Both the position numbers and the translations under genes were made by a program. Positions 1 through 8,200 of a stretch of 18,353 nt of DNA are shown here, piece after piece. The DNA lies in assembly GCA_964436335.1 (NCBI GenBank), contig CAYTCD010000037.1:1-18353 (forward strand), written 5' to 3'. The notes under the pieces are model-generated. The model searched no databases and had not been told where the DNA came from. It saw only the letters and a program-made list of their open reading frames with translations. Source of the DNA: Pullibacteroides sp964436335 (GTDB lineage: Bacteria; Bacteroidota; Bacteroidia; Bacteroidales; P3). Numbering within the stretch: position 1 is the stretch's first letter; every line of letters starts with the position of its first letter.

Positions 1-101
1 GTATCCGCGTGCAGCTTTCGGCCGGACACGAAAGGGCGCACCTCGACAAGTGCATCCAGGCCTTTACCAAAGTGGGCAAGGAACTGGGCGTGCTCAAATA
101 G
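1..101 (+). CDS. kbl: Glycine C-acetyltransferase (2-amino-3-ketobutyrate CoA ligase), C-terminal fragment
   Basis: Only the last 32 codons lie in the window, read in the frame beginning at base 3 and ending in TAG at 99-101. The peptide ends ...FTKVGKELGVLK and begins IRVQLSAGH, which matches my memory of the Kbl C-terminus (E. coli Kbl has a similar IR-Q-SA-H segment and ends in AFT-IGK-LGV). Kbl is a PLP enzyme that cleaves 2-amino-3-oxobutyrate with CoA to glycine and acetyl-CoA, the second step of threonine breakdown in the cytosol. The catalytic lysine is outside the window. A paralogue of the same alpha-oxoamine synthase family, such as BioF, is possible but fits this tail less well. 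Confidence 0.8.
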   Translation, partial: IRVQLSAGHERAHLDKCIQAFTKVGKELGVLK

Positions 102-121
102 GAATTCCTTTTGCAATATTG

Positions 122-158
122 AAAGCCGGTGGCTACTTTTGTGGTTGCCGGCTTTTTT
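122..158 (+). terminator. Rho-independent terminator after kbl
   Basis: The arms AAAGCCGG (122-129) and CCGGCTTT (148-155) pair perfectly. The inner part can extend through G-U pairs, and a run of six T follows at 153-158. It starts 20 bases after the kbl stop and separates kbl from the MurL-MurD gene. Confidence 0.8.
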
Positions 159-204
159 ATTCTCAGATATTCGAGTTTGAAAGAAAAATAGAGGCAAAGA
201 AGAG

Positions 205-3063
205 ATGAAAGAAAACCATCCCAAATTCGAAGAATTGCGCAGGCGGTATCCGTTGTTCGTTTACCGTTCGTTCAGCCACGTTCTTGAACCCGACCGGCTG
301 CATATTTGCTTTCATTTTTCGCTCTGCGACACCAAGGGTCAGGAAGCCTACGCTTTCAGACCCGAACTGAATATTCCTCTCCGCGCCTTCTACCGCCCCG
401 ATGCCGTGCCCCAAGACTTGTTGGAAAACCTGATTTTTCACTGCGGCATGGTGGAACTGGTGAGTTATTGGAAATGCGCCTGCAGCCCGCAGGTACGGAT
501 CGACTGCGGCAGGCTCGAACTGCAACAGGCAGACTGGTTCAAGAAACTGTATTTTCTCGGCCTGGGCGAATTTTTCTACCTCAACGGCATCCGCACCGAC
601 CGGGATTCCTTTATGGAAATCTCCTGCGCACCCGATGCACCGAACCGTCTTACCGAAACGCAACCGGCGGATTTGTTTCTGCAAGACACCTTTCAAGTGC
701 CCGTGGGCGGCGGCAAAGACTCGGTGGTTACGCTCGAGATACTGCGCGGAGCCTTTCCGGGCAAGATACGCCCCATGATTATCAATCCGCGCGGAGCCAC
801 GCGCAACTGCTGCCTGCAAGCCGGATTCGAAGACGGGGATTGCATCGTGGTGAACCGCAGCATCGACCAGACTTTGCTGACCCTCAACGCCCAAGGATTC
901 CTCAACGGACACACGCCTTTTTCGGCTATGCTGGCGTTCACGAGCCTCATTACCGCCGCCCTGAACCAAAGCCGCCATATTGCGCTGAGCAACGAAAACA
1001 GCGCCAACGAAAGCACCGTTCCCGGCATGGAGGTGAACCACCAGTATTCCAAAAGCCTCGAGTTCGAGAACGATCTGAAGCAATACGTCGAAAAATACAT
1101 TTCTCCGCAATTCAACTATTTCAGTTTTCTGCGGCCTCTGAGCGAGTTGGGCATCGCCCGCCTGTTCGCTTCCCTGCCGCGCTACCACAGCGTTTTCAGA
1201 AGCTGCAACGCCGGCAGCAAAACCGATTCATGGTGCGGAAAATGCCCCAAATGCCTATTCGCTTTTATCATTCTCGCCCCATTCATGGGCATTGAGAAAA
1301 CAAGCCGCCTTTTCGGAAAGAACCTGCTCAACGACCCGGAACTGATTCCTTTCTTGGATGAACTTTCGGGCATCGCACCCGTAAAGCCGTTTGAATGCGT
1401 GGGTACGCTGAACGAAGTGAACTGGGCCTTGCAACAATTCAAGAACCAGGCCGACAAGCACTGCCTGCTGCAACATTACTTCTCGCTTCCTATCTCGAAG
1501 AACCTTGTGCCCGACAGCGTTTTGGAGGAATTTTCGGCACAAAACAACCTTTCGGCAACGTTTTCGCAAGCCTTACAGAATGCCGTGGAAAAAGTGCGCC
1601 AACGGCAGGATGCCGGCCACCGTATCCATAATCCGCTTTCGGAAGAAGCCCAAAGAAAATTCCGTCCGTTCTTTGAAAAGGCAAAAAACATCGCCATTGT
1701 GGGCTTGGGACGCGAGGGTTTGAGTTCCTACGCCCTTATCCGCCGCCTTTTTCCCGAAAAGCCGCTTTTTATGGTGGATGCCAATCCCGATATCCGGAAT
1801 CATCCGCTTTTCGCCGACGACAAGAACATGGTGTTCGCCACCGGCCAAGACTATCTGGCGCAACTGCTTGCCCGAATACCCGAAATCGACCTAGTGCTCA
1901 AGACCCCGGGCATCTCGTTTAAAGATTATCCCCAACTGCTTGCCGACCCCAAGGTGAGTTCGCAGACCGACCTTTTTTTGCGCGCCTATTCCCAACAGGT
2001 TATCGGCATTACGGGAACCAAGGGCAAAAGCACCACCACGCTGCTGACCCATCATCTGCTGAGCCCTTTCCTGCCCTGCGTATTGGCCGGCAATATGGGG
2101 ATTCCCCTGTTCGACATCATCGACGAAATCAGCCACCGAACCTGCATTGTGTGCGAGTTTTCGGCGCACCAGCTCGAACAGGCAAAAACCGCTCCGCATA
2201 TCGGCGTTCTGCTCAATCTTTTTGAGGAACATCTGGACCACTACCAAAGTTTCGAGGCTTATCAGAACGCCAAGATGAACCTTGCCGATGCCCGGAATAT
2301 CTTTATCTACCATGCGGACGACCCGCTGATTCACGAAAGGATGGCGCAACGACCCGATTTATGCCGCGTTATGCAGACAGACGGCTTTCTCTCCTACCGC
2401 CTCGGAGCACCCGTTAACAAAGGTCTTTACTGCCAGGACTACCGGATTCTGACCACTGAGGGCGACTTGGTGTTCGACCTTTCCCAACCGCATCCCCTGG
2501 TGGGGCAACACAATGTGCTGAACCTGATGGCGGCGCTGCTCGCCGCCCATGCCACGGACGTTCCTTACGAAAGACTGGCCACGCGCATCGGTTCGTTCAC
2601 GCCCCTGCCGCACCGCCTGCAATACGTGGGCTGCATCGAAGGAAAGCACTTTTTCAACGATTCCATCTCCACCATTCCGCAAGCGGCCATAGAAGCCGTG
2701 AAAAGCGTGGAGAACCTGCCGTTTGTGCAGGGGGTCGATTGCCTGATCTTAGGCGGTTTGGACCGGGGCATCGACTACCGCCCCCTCGTGGAGTTCTTCA
2801 AGAAACACTCCCTTGCAAACCTGGTGCTGGTGGGTGCCGCCGGAAAACGGATCGGAGAAATGCTTGCCCAAGCCGCGCTGTTGCCGGATTCTTGTTTGCA
2901 GAGCGATGATTACAAAGAAATTGCAAGTTGGTCAAAAGCGCACACCCGCCCCTGTTACGCCTGTGTGCTGTCGCCCGCCGCAGCCAGTTACGACCAGTTC
3001 AAGAACTTTGCCGAACGCGGCGAAACCTTTATGCGCCTGGTACGCACCGCCGGCAACCTTTGA
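205..3063 (+). CDS. murL-murD2: Fused MurL-like UDP-MurNAc-L-Ala-L-Glu epimerase and MurD2-type glutamate ligase
   Basis: A single 952-residue frame holds two enzymes. Residues 1 to about 410 resemble MurL, the ATP-dependent epimerase that converts the terminal L-Glu of UDP-MurNAc-L-Ala-L-Glu to D-Glu. Visible marks are a PP-loop VGGGKDS (167-173), the segment NENSANES (263-270) and clustered cysteines C334, C344, C347, C350 (CxxCxxC). Residues 411-490 look like a linker. Residues 491-952 are a complete Mur ligase: dinucleotide-type loop VGLGREG (499-505), ATP loop GTKGKSTTT (604-612), E651, H676 in HLDHY, the probable carbamylated Lys K690, NDS (818-820), GGLDRG (850-855) and LSPAAASYDQFKNF. 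The usual NDSKAT of MurD reads NDSIST here, compatible with a MurD2 that adds L-Glu. Known family: MurD2 and MurL are a two-protein pair in Xanthomonas. The fusion is seen directly; the L-Glu route is inferred. It sits alone between kbl and a repeat-rich spacer. Confidence 0.82.
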   Translation: MKENHPKFEELRRRYPLFVYRSFSHVLEPDRLHICFHFSLCDTKGQEAYAFRPELNIPLRAFYRPDAVPQDLLENLIFHCGMVELVSYWKCACSPQVRIDCGRLELQQADWFKKLYFLGLGEFFYLNGIRTDRDSFMEISCAPDAPNRLTETQPADLFLQDTFQVPVGGGKDSVVTLEILRGAFPGKIRPMIINPRGATRNCCLQAGFEDGDCIVVNRSIDQTLLTLNAQGFLNGHTPFSAMLAFTSLITAALNQSRHIALSNENSANESTVPGMEVNHQYSKSLEFENDLKQYVEKYISPQFNYFSFLRPLSELGIARLFASLPRYHSVFRSCNAGSKTDSWCGKCPKCLFAFIILAPFMGIEKTSRLFGKNLLNDPELIPFLDELSGIAPVKPFECVGTLNEVNWALQQFKNQADKHCLLQHYFSLPISKNLVPDSVLEEFSAQNNLSATFSQALQNAVEKVRQRQDAGHRIHNPLSEEAQRKFRPFFEKAKNIAIVGLGREGLSSYALIRRLFPEKPLFMVDANPDIRNHPLFADDKNMVFATGQDYLAQLLARIPEIDLVLKTPGISFKDYPQLLADPKVSSQTDLFLRAYSQQVIGITGTKGKSTTTLLTHHLLSPFLPCVLAGNMGIPLFDIIDEISHRTCIVCEFSAHQLEQAKTAPHIGVLLNLFEEHLDHYQSFEAYQNAKMNLADARNIFIYHADDPLIHERMAQRPDLCRVMQTDGFLSYRLGAPVNKGLYCQDYRILTTEGDLVFDLSQPHPLVGQHNVLNLMAALLAAHATDVPYERLATRIGSFTPLPHRLQYVGCIEGKHFFNDSISTIPQAAIEAVKSVENLPFVQGVDCLILGGLDRGIDYRPLVEFFKKHSLANLVLVGAAGKRIGEMLAQAALLPDSCLQSDDYKEIASWSKAHTRPCYACVLSPAAASYDQFKNFAERGETFMRLVRTAGNL

Positions 3064-3074
3064 TATTTTCTAGC

Positions 3075-3106
3075 TTGCTTTTGCTCTCGGCTTATTCGTA
3101 TCTTTA
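3075..3106 (+). promoter_or_regulatory. Possible weak promoter (repeat copy 1)
   Basis: TTG at 3075-3077, a 21-base spacer and TATCTTTA at 3099-3106. The last base differs from the Bacteroidota -7 consensus TAnnTTTG. The -7 region lies inside an 11-base-pair hairpin, so activity is doubtful. Confidence 0.35.
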
Positions 3107-3122
3107 GCTTCGCTGAAGATAC
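3098..3122 (+). repeat. 11-bp hairpin in the murL-murD2/ftcD spacer
   Basis: GTATCTTTAGC (3098-3108) and GCTGAAGATAC (3112-3122) pair around a TTC loop, with one G-U pair. No T run follows, so it is not a classical terminator. Confidence 0.7.
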
Positions 3123-3148
3123 TTCGCCTCGGCAAAAAACAAGCAAGC

Positions 3149-3181
3149 TTGCTTTTTGCTCTCGGCTTATTCGTATCTTTG
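3149..3181 (+). promoter_or_regulatory. Probable promoter upstream of ftcD (repeat copy 2)
   Basis: TTG at 3149-3151, a 22-base spacer and TATCTTTG at 3174-3181, an exact match to the Bacteroidota -7 element TAnnTTTG. It lies about 270 bases upstream of the ftcD start, which implies a long structured leader. No better promoter is visible closer to ftcD. Confidence 0.55.
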
Positions 3182-3208
3182 CGCCCTACTTGGTTTATGC
3201 TCTCCCTT

Positions 3209-3227
3209 AAAACGCCTTGCGTTTTTT
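3209..3227 (+). terminator. Terminator-like hairpin between the promoter and ftcD
   Basis: AAAACGC (3209-3215) and GCGTTTT (3219-3225) form a 7-bp stem with a CTT loop, running into a six-T tract (3222-3227). It could end murL-murD2 transcription. It could also be a premature terminator in a leader that starts at the 3149-3181 promoter. Its GCCTTGC (3214-3220) is complementary to GCAAGGC at 3265-3271, an alternative pairing that would disrupt it. Confidence 0.5.
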
Positions 3228-3235
3228 ATCAACCC

Positions 3236-3442
3236 ATTAAAAAATTGCAAAATGGGGATGAGATGCAAGGCTTGAGCGAGGAGGCCCGAAGGAGCGTACT
3301 TGTGTACGTGACTGAGGGCGGACGAGCGAAAACGTTTTGCTGAAGCTGAGCGCAGAAGCCAAGTTTACTTGGATTTTGCCGAGGCGAATAAAACCTCGGC
3401 GAAGCCAACGAAACAGATCGCCCCATTTTGAAATTTTTTAAT
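3236..3442. repeat. 207-base segment bounded by 22-base inverted repeats (MITE-like or structured leader)
   Basis: Bases 3236-3257 (ATTAAAAAATTGC...GGGG) are the reverse complement of 3421-3442 (CCCCATTTTG...TTAAT) at 21 of 22 positions. Nested inside are CGTAC-TTGT-GTACG (3295-3308), GCCC/GGGC (3284-3287, 3316-3319), CCAAG-TTTA-CTTGG (3359-3372) and GCCGAGG/CCTCGGC (3378-3400). The left arm can also fold locally, CCCATT (3233-3238) with AATGGG (3251-3256). No transposase and no clear target-site duplication were seen. It ends 12 bases before the ftcD start. The whole gene-free stretch 3064-3454 consists of this element and the repeats listed above. Confidence 0.75.
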
Positions 3443-3454
3443 ACCTACTATACA

Positions 3455-5146
3455 ATGAAGAAGCTGATAGAATGCGTACCTAACTTCAGTGAAGGCAGGG
3501 ACATGACCGTCATCAAGCAAATCACCGATGAAATCGAGAAGATTGAAGGCGTAACCCTTCTGGACGTGGATCCGGGTGCGGCCACCAACCGCACGGTGGT
3601 AACCTTTGTGGGTGAACCCGAAGCCGTGGTGGAAGCCGCTTTCCAGGCCATCAAGAAAGCCGGACAGATTATCGACATGCGCGTGCACCACGGCGAACAC
3701 CCCCGTTTCGGCGCTACGGACGTCTGCCCCTTGGTTCCCGTAGCGGGCATCACGATGGAAGAAACCGTAGAATACGCCCGCGCCCTGGCCAAACGGGTGG
3801 GCGAAGAATTAGGCATCCACGTCTATTGCTATGAAAGCGCCGCTTTCGATCCCCGCCGCCGCAACCTAGCTTACTGCCGTGCCGGCGAATACGAAGGCCT
3901 GAAAGAAAAAATCAACACGCCCGACGGCAAACCCGATTTCGGCCCCGCTGAATTCAACGCCTTTTCGGGAGCTTCCGCCATCGGCGCGCGCGACTTTTTG
4001 GTAGCCATCAACTACAACCTCAACACCACCTCCACCCGCCGTGCCAACGCCATCGCATTCGACGTGCGCGAAAAGGGCCGTCCCCAGCGCGAAGGCGGCA
4101 AAATCACCGGCAAGCCCATGAAAGACGAAAAGGGCAACCCAATCATGATTCCCGGCACGCTCAAGAGCACCAAGGCCATCGGCTGGTTCATCGAAGAATA
4201 CGGCATTGCCCAGGTGTCGATGAACATCACCAATATTTCCGACACGCCGGTACACGTGGCCTACGAAGAAGTGTTCACCAAGGCCGCCGAAAGAGGGGTT
4301 CGCGTTACGGGTGCCGAAATCGTGGGCCTGGTTCCCAAGAAATGCCTGATTGAAGCCGGTAAGTACTATCTGGCCAAACAGCAACGTTCGTTGGGCGTGG
4401 ATGAAGGCGAAATCATCAAGATCGCCGTCAAGTCGATGGGGCTGGACGATTTGAAGCCTTTCAATCCCGAAGAAAAAATCATCGAATACGTAATGGCCGC
4501 CGGCGACAAACGCAAGAAGCTTGTGGATATGACCTGCACCGGTTTTGCCAACGAAACGGCCAGCGAATCGCCCGCTCCCGGCGGTGGTTCGATTTCCGCC
4601 TACATGGGCTCTCTGGCAGCCGCTCTGGGCACGATGGTGGCCAACCTCTCCGGCCATAAAGCCGGTTGGGACGACCGCTGGAAAGAGTTCTCCGACTGGG
4701 CGGAAAAAGGCCAGGCGCTCAAGGACGAGCTGCTGCACTTAGTGGATGAAGACACCGACGCGTTTAACAAGATCATGGACGCGTTCGGGCTTCCCAAGAA
4801 AACCGATGAAGAAAAGGCCGCGCGTACCGCCGCCATTCAGGAAGCCACCAAATACGCTACCGAAGTGCCTTTCCGCACAATGAAAACGGCCTTCGCCACC
4901 TTCGATATCGTAAAGGCGATGGCCGAAACGGGCAATCCCAATTCGGTTTCGGATGCCGGTGTGGGTGCGCTCTGCGCCCGCTCGGCCGTGTTGGGCGCGC
5001 ACTTGAACGTTAAGATCAACGCCGCCGGTTTGAAAGACCGCGCCTTTGCCGACAAGATTTTGGGCGAAGCCAAGACCATCGCCGAAAAAGCGATAGCCCT
5101 CGAACAGAAAATTCTTGCGGTGGTGAATCAGAAGATTGAGGCGTAG
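3455..5146 (+). CDS. ftcD: Bifunctional glutamate formimidoyltransferase / formimidoyltetrahydrofolate cyclodeaminase
   Basis: This 563-residue cytosolic enzyme moves the formimino group from N-formimino-L-glutamate to tetrahydrofolate, releasing L-glutamate. It then deaminates the product to 5,10-methenyl-THF and ammonia, linking histidine breakdown to the one-carbon pool. The ATG at 3455 gives the family-typical start MKKLIECVPNFSEGRD. An upstream in-frame ATG at 3428 lies inside the inverted repeat and is rejected. The transferase half spans about residues 1-330, with HHGEHPRFGA (78-87) and H82 at the position of the known catalytic His. The cyclodeaminase half spans about 345-563, with the glycine-rich APGGGS (374-379) after a short linker. 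Length matches the fused two-domain form. No hutH, hutU or hutI neighbours are in the window. A terminator follows, so it is probably monocistronic. Confidence 0.93.
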   Translation: MKKLIECVPNFSEGRDMTVIKQITDEIEKIEGVTLLDVDPGAATNRTVVTFVGEPEAVVEAAFQAIKKAGQIIDMRVHHGEHPRFGATDVCPLVPVAGITMEETVEYARALAKRVGEELGIHVYCYESAAFDPRRRNLAYCRAGEYEGLKEKINTPDGKPDFGPAEFNAFSGASAIGARDFLVAINYNLNTTSTRRANAIAFDVREKGRPQREGGKITGKPMKDEKGNPIMIPGTLKSTKAIGWFIEEYGIAQVSMNITNISDTPVHVAYEEVFTKAAERGVRVTGAEIVGLVPKKCLIEAGKYYLAKQQRSLGVDEGEIIKIAVKSMGLDDLKPFNPEEKIIEYVMAAGDKRKKLVDMTCTGFANETASESPAPGGGSISAYMGSLAAALGTMVANLSGHKAGWDDRWKEFSDWAEKGQALKDELLHLVDEDTDAFNKIMDAFGLPKKTDEEKAARTAAIQEATKYATEVPFRTMKTAFATFDIVKAMAETGNPNSVSDAGVGALCARSAVLGAHLNVKINAAGLKDRAFADKILGEAKTIAEKAIALEQKILAVVNQKIEA

Positions 5147-5165
5147 CTCCGCTTCCTATCACGAG

Positions 5166-5194
5166 AAAAGGCCGCTCTTCGGGGCGGCCTTTTT
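5166..5194 (+). terminator. Rho-independent terminator after ftcD
   Basis: AAAAGGCCGC (5166-5175) and GCGGCCTTTT (5184-5193) pair perfectly across an 8-base loop and end in a T tract. The hairpin starts 19 bases after the ftcD stop. Confidence 0.9.
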
Positions 5195-5206
5195 ATATCA
5201 AACAAG

Positions 5207-5237
5207 TTGTATCTGCACTCGACTTTTAGTACCTTTG
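5207..5237 (+). promoter_or_regulatory. Bacteroidota-type promoter of the cargo protein-lnt operon
   Basis: TTG at 5207-5209, a 20-base spacer and TACCTTTG at 5230-5237, an exact match to TAnnTTTG. It falls between the ftcD terminator and the next start at 5286, giving a leader of roughly 40 bases. Confidence 0.75.
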
Positions 5238-5285
5238 AAGTCTGTCATTTTTGCGACCACGCCTACCGGCACCAAACTTGTTTTT

Positions 5286-8200
5286 ATGAACCGTCTCCGC
5301 ATCTTAGGGTTACTTTTGTTGTTGATTCTGCCTTTACCTGTAAAGAGCGCAACTTTCAAAGACACGATTACCCGGCAATGGGGTTCTGTTTTGGGAAGAT
5401 CCAACAACGCCTACGGTTTCTTGATTTACGATGCCACGTGTTCGCAAAGCAATCCCGCGCTTTTTATTGTGGGGAAAGATGAAAATTCAAGTTTGGAAAT
5501 CAAGCGGAACGGAATAGCCTACTATCAAAACAAAGACGAATACACCGATGCCTTTCTTGCCTGCATGTCGTTAGACGGCGAACTGCTTTGGAGCACTTAC
5601 CTGCCGGCATTGGAAAGCGGTTATTACAATGCTTTCGCCACTACAGTGGAATATACCCCAGACAGCACTATTTTGGTGGTCGGGAATGCCTATCAGTTGC
5701 AGGAAGACCTTGAAAATACCAAGAAATTGATTCCCAAATGCCCCGGAAAGCTGTTTACCTTTGAGTTCGATATGGACGGTAAATTACTTCGTTCCAAAAT
5801 TTTACCTGTCCGATATAGCGTTGAAGGAGTCTCTCTTCCCCTTTATATTCCCCGTATTGTCAAGTCGAAGTCTTATGCGAAGAGAGAAGCGACCATAGAC
5901 CCCGACCGTACATTTGGCGGCTTTGCACTCTGTAATCTAATCGAGGCACCGTACGATGGAATCTCTACTTTCTCTTATTCGTGCCCCTTTACCGCCAACT
6001 TTGTTCAATCGCAAGATATTTTGGAAGTTCCTTTTTCTTTGTATTCAATCCCTTCAGATACCACATCGAAAACACTCTACAGGGCAACCTATGCCTTGAG
6101 CCCTTATAGCTTCGCTTATGTGCAATTCGACCAATATTACAACGACTTTATCTTGCTTACCAGTAACATATTCTCTCCCTCTTTCGAAAAGAAAACGGCA
6201 AAAGCGGAAGCCCACACCTATCTGGTTTCACGTGGTATAGATTTGTTGCAATATTCTTCCATCTTTGAGCAATGGAAAATAACTACCGAAATGGTGGATG
6301 GGGACAGAGACCATAATTTCTCTTGCCAAGGACAACCAACAGGCACGTATGTGGAAAATTCTTTGGCCAACAGTTCTCCCCATAAACAAATCTTTCCCGG
6401 AACGGTGCAGAATATCCATACCTACAAGGACAAATACATTGTGCAGGGTATCCATTGCCAATACTACAACAACGGTTTTTTTAAGAACTTCTTCTATAGC
6501 CACGATACACAGCATCTTATCCCTGAATCCGAAAAAGGATTCTATCAAAGCCGAAACAGCCGTTTCACCGCCGTTCCTTATCTGTTGATTTACGATTCGG
6601 CCACGCTTTTCAATACACAATATCCCGAGCCGATAGTCCCCGATACGAAAAACATCAAAGACGCCTACGATTTCGAAACCCCGCTTTGGGGTTCGTATTT
6701 AGATGCGGATTGGCTCTACGAGGATATCTTTCATGTTACCGACAGTGCACAATGGAAAGACATTTACCAACCTTATGAACCCGTACTATGCTCCTACGGC
6801 AATAAGTTTTTCTTTATCGGTAACGCCAAATCCATCGACTTTGATTTAATCGACAATCCGACAATGACGGAAGAAGTCTTTCATCATCAAGGGGTTGTAT
6901 TAGCGTTTTCCACCTCTTTTGAAGGAGATTGCCCACCTGAAAAAACTGCCTTTCAAGACGTACGTTTTCTTTGCCCCGGCGATTCGGTGGAACTGAAACT
7001 TGCTCCTGACTATGCCGGTTTTAAATTCCGTTTTGATCCAATCTATATGGTAGATTCTTCCATTGTACTCAACGCCGACAGTTCGCGCGCCTGGGCCAAA
7101 AAAGAAGGGTCTTTTGCCGCGACATTGGATGGTTCTGCCTTCCGTTGTCCCGATGTTGCGGTCGATACCATCAAGATTTCCTTGAGCCCCTATCCCGAAC
7201 CGGCAAGCGCTTTGATTCCCGACAGTACGATTGTAACTTGCGCGGCAACAGGCATAGCGTTGAACGCCGTTACCGAACCCGACAGCACATTTTCTTACCG
7301 CTGGTTTGACAACGACTCTTCAGCTTACAAAACCGTGTATTTTAATGGCGACAGCCTTTTCTTCGCCACCGTTACCGTAAGCGGTTACTGCACCTCCTTC
7401 AAAGACTCCTCACAAATCCGTTTTCTGCCGCCTTTCGTTGATTTGGGTGCAGACACAACCATTTGTCAGCTCTTTGCAAAAGAACCTCTCGCATCCGATA
7501 CCCTCCTTGTTCTCTCTGCCGAACAGGATTATTTTCCGTTGGCCGATTGGTATTTTCGTTGGCAAATCAACGACAGAAACGCCGGCAATGACGCCCGTAT
7601 TGTGGTACGACACGCCGATTTGGTGGAAAACGTTCACGGACATCTGAACGCGTTTATTGTGGTGCAGGTGGCGTTGAGCGACACGAACCTCAACACTTGT
7701 ATAGCCACTGATACGCTTTCTGTTATATGGTTTGGCGCAGATACGACCACCAATCGCTTTCTGCCTATCGATACGCTGCTTTGTGCCCATCTTGACCTTT
7801 CTATTCAACTGCCGGAAAAGTCCGGTGATTTTTACTGCAACTGGCTCGATATGGACAGCATCCTATTGCCCGGCGGCCGCGACACAACACGTTTCACCAT
7901 TTCGGGCTTGCGGGGAACAGACGGTTTCGGAAGCGGTGCCGATGCCCGTTCTCCCCGACACCTCCAACTCAGCCTACAGCACCGCTACTGCCCCGATTGG
8001 CAGTTTTTCGACTCCCTTACCGTATTCGATATCCTAAAGCCTGCCATTTCGCTCCCTGTTCACGACACTTTACTTTGTCGCGGCATTCCCATTGAGATAG
8101 AAGTTTCTGAACCTTTTGTGTATAAGGATTTCTACACCTTTGAATGGAACGACGGCAAAGATTCCACCAGCCGGCAATTTGTTGATTCGGGACTTTTTAC

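Larger units (their letters stand above)
3072..3180 (+). repeat. Pair of 34/35-base direct repeats carrying promoter-like elements
   Basis: Copy 1 at 3072-3105 and copy 2 at 3146-3180 are identical except for one extra T in copy 2 (four versus five T after AGCTTGC). Both contain CTCGGCTTATTCG followed by TATCTTT. The copies are about 74 bases apart, and the sequences after each copy are unrelated, so the duplicated unit is the promoter-like block itself. Confidence 0.85.
3123..3388. repeat. 15-base exact long-range inverted repeat
   Basis: TTCGCCTCGGCAAAA at 3123-3137 has its exact reverse complement at 3374-3388. The right copy also forms a local hairpin, GCCGAGG (3378-3384) with CCTCGGC (3394-3400). 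A perfect 14-base palindrome AAGCAAGCTTGCTT lies at 3141-3154. Confidence 0.75.

Noticed and set aside
163..1188. A 341-codon open frame on the minus strand opposite the MurL-like domain
   Set aside because: It is antisense to clear coding sequence, overlaps the kbl-distal spacer, and has no recognisable motif.
3149..3343. A 64-codon open frame in the repeat-rich spacer
   Set aside because: It lies wholly within promoter-like and palindromic sequence; its EARRSVLVYVTEGGRA stretch is the translation of the hairpin-rich repeat and resembles spurious small proteins called in such repeats.
3428..3454. Upstream ATG for ftcD at 3428
   Set aside because: It falls inside the right-hand inverted repeat and adds nine residues not seen in the family.
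3064..3454. CRISPR array or insertion sequence in the spacer
   Set aside because: There are only two direct copies, with no regular spacing, no cas genes and no transposase frame.
5136..5285. Upstream extension of the type IX cargo protein
   Set aside because: It crosses the ftcD stop, the terminator and the consensus promoter, and would bury the signal peptide.
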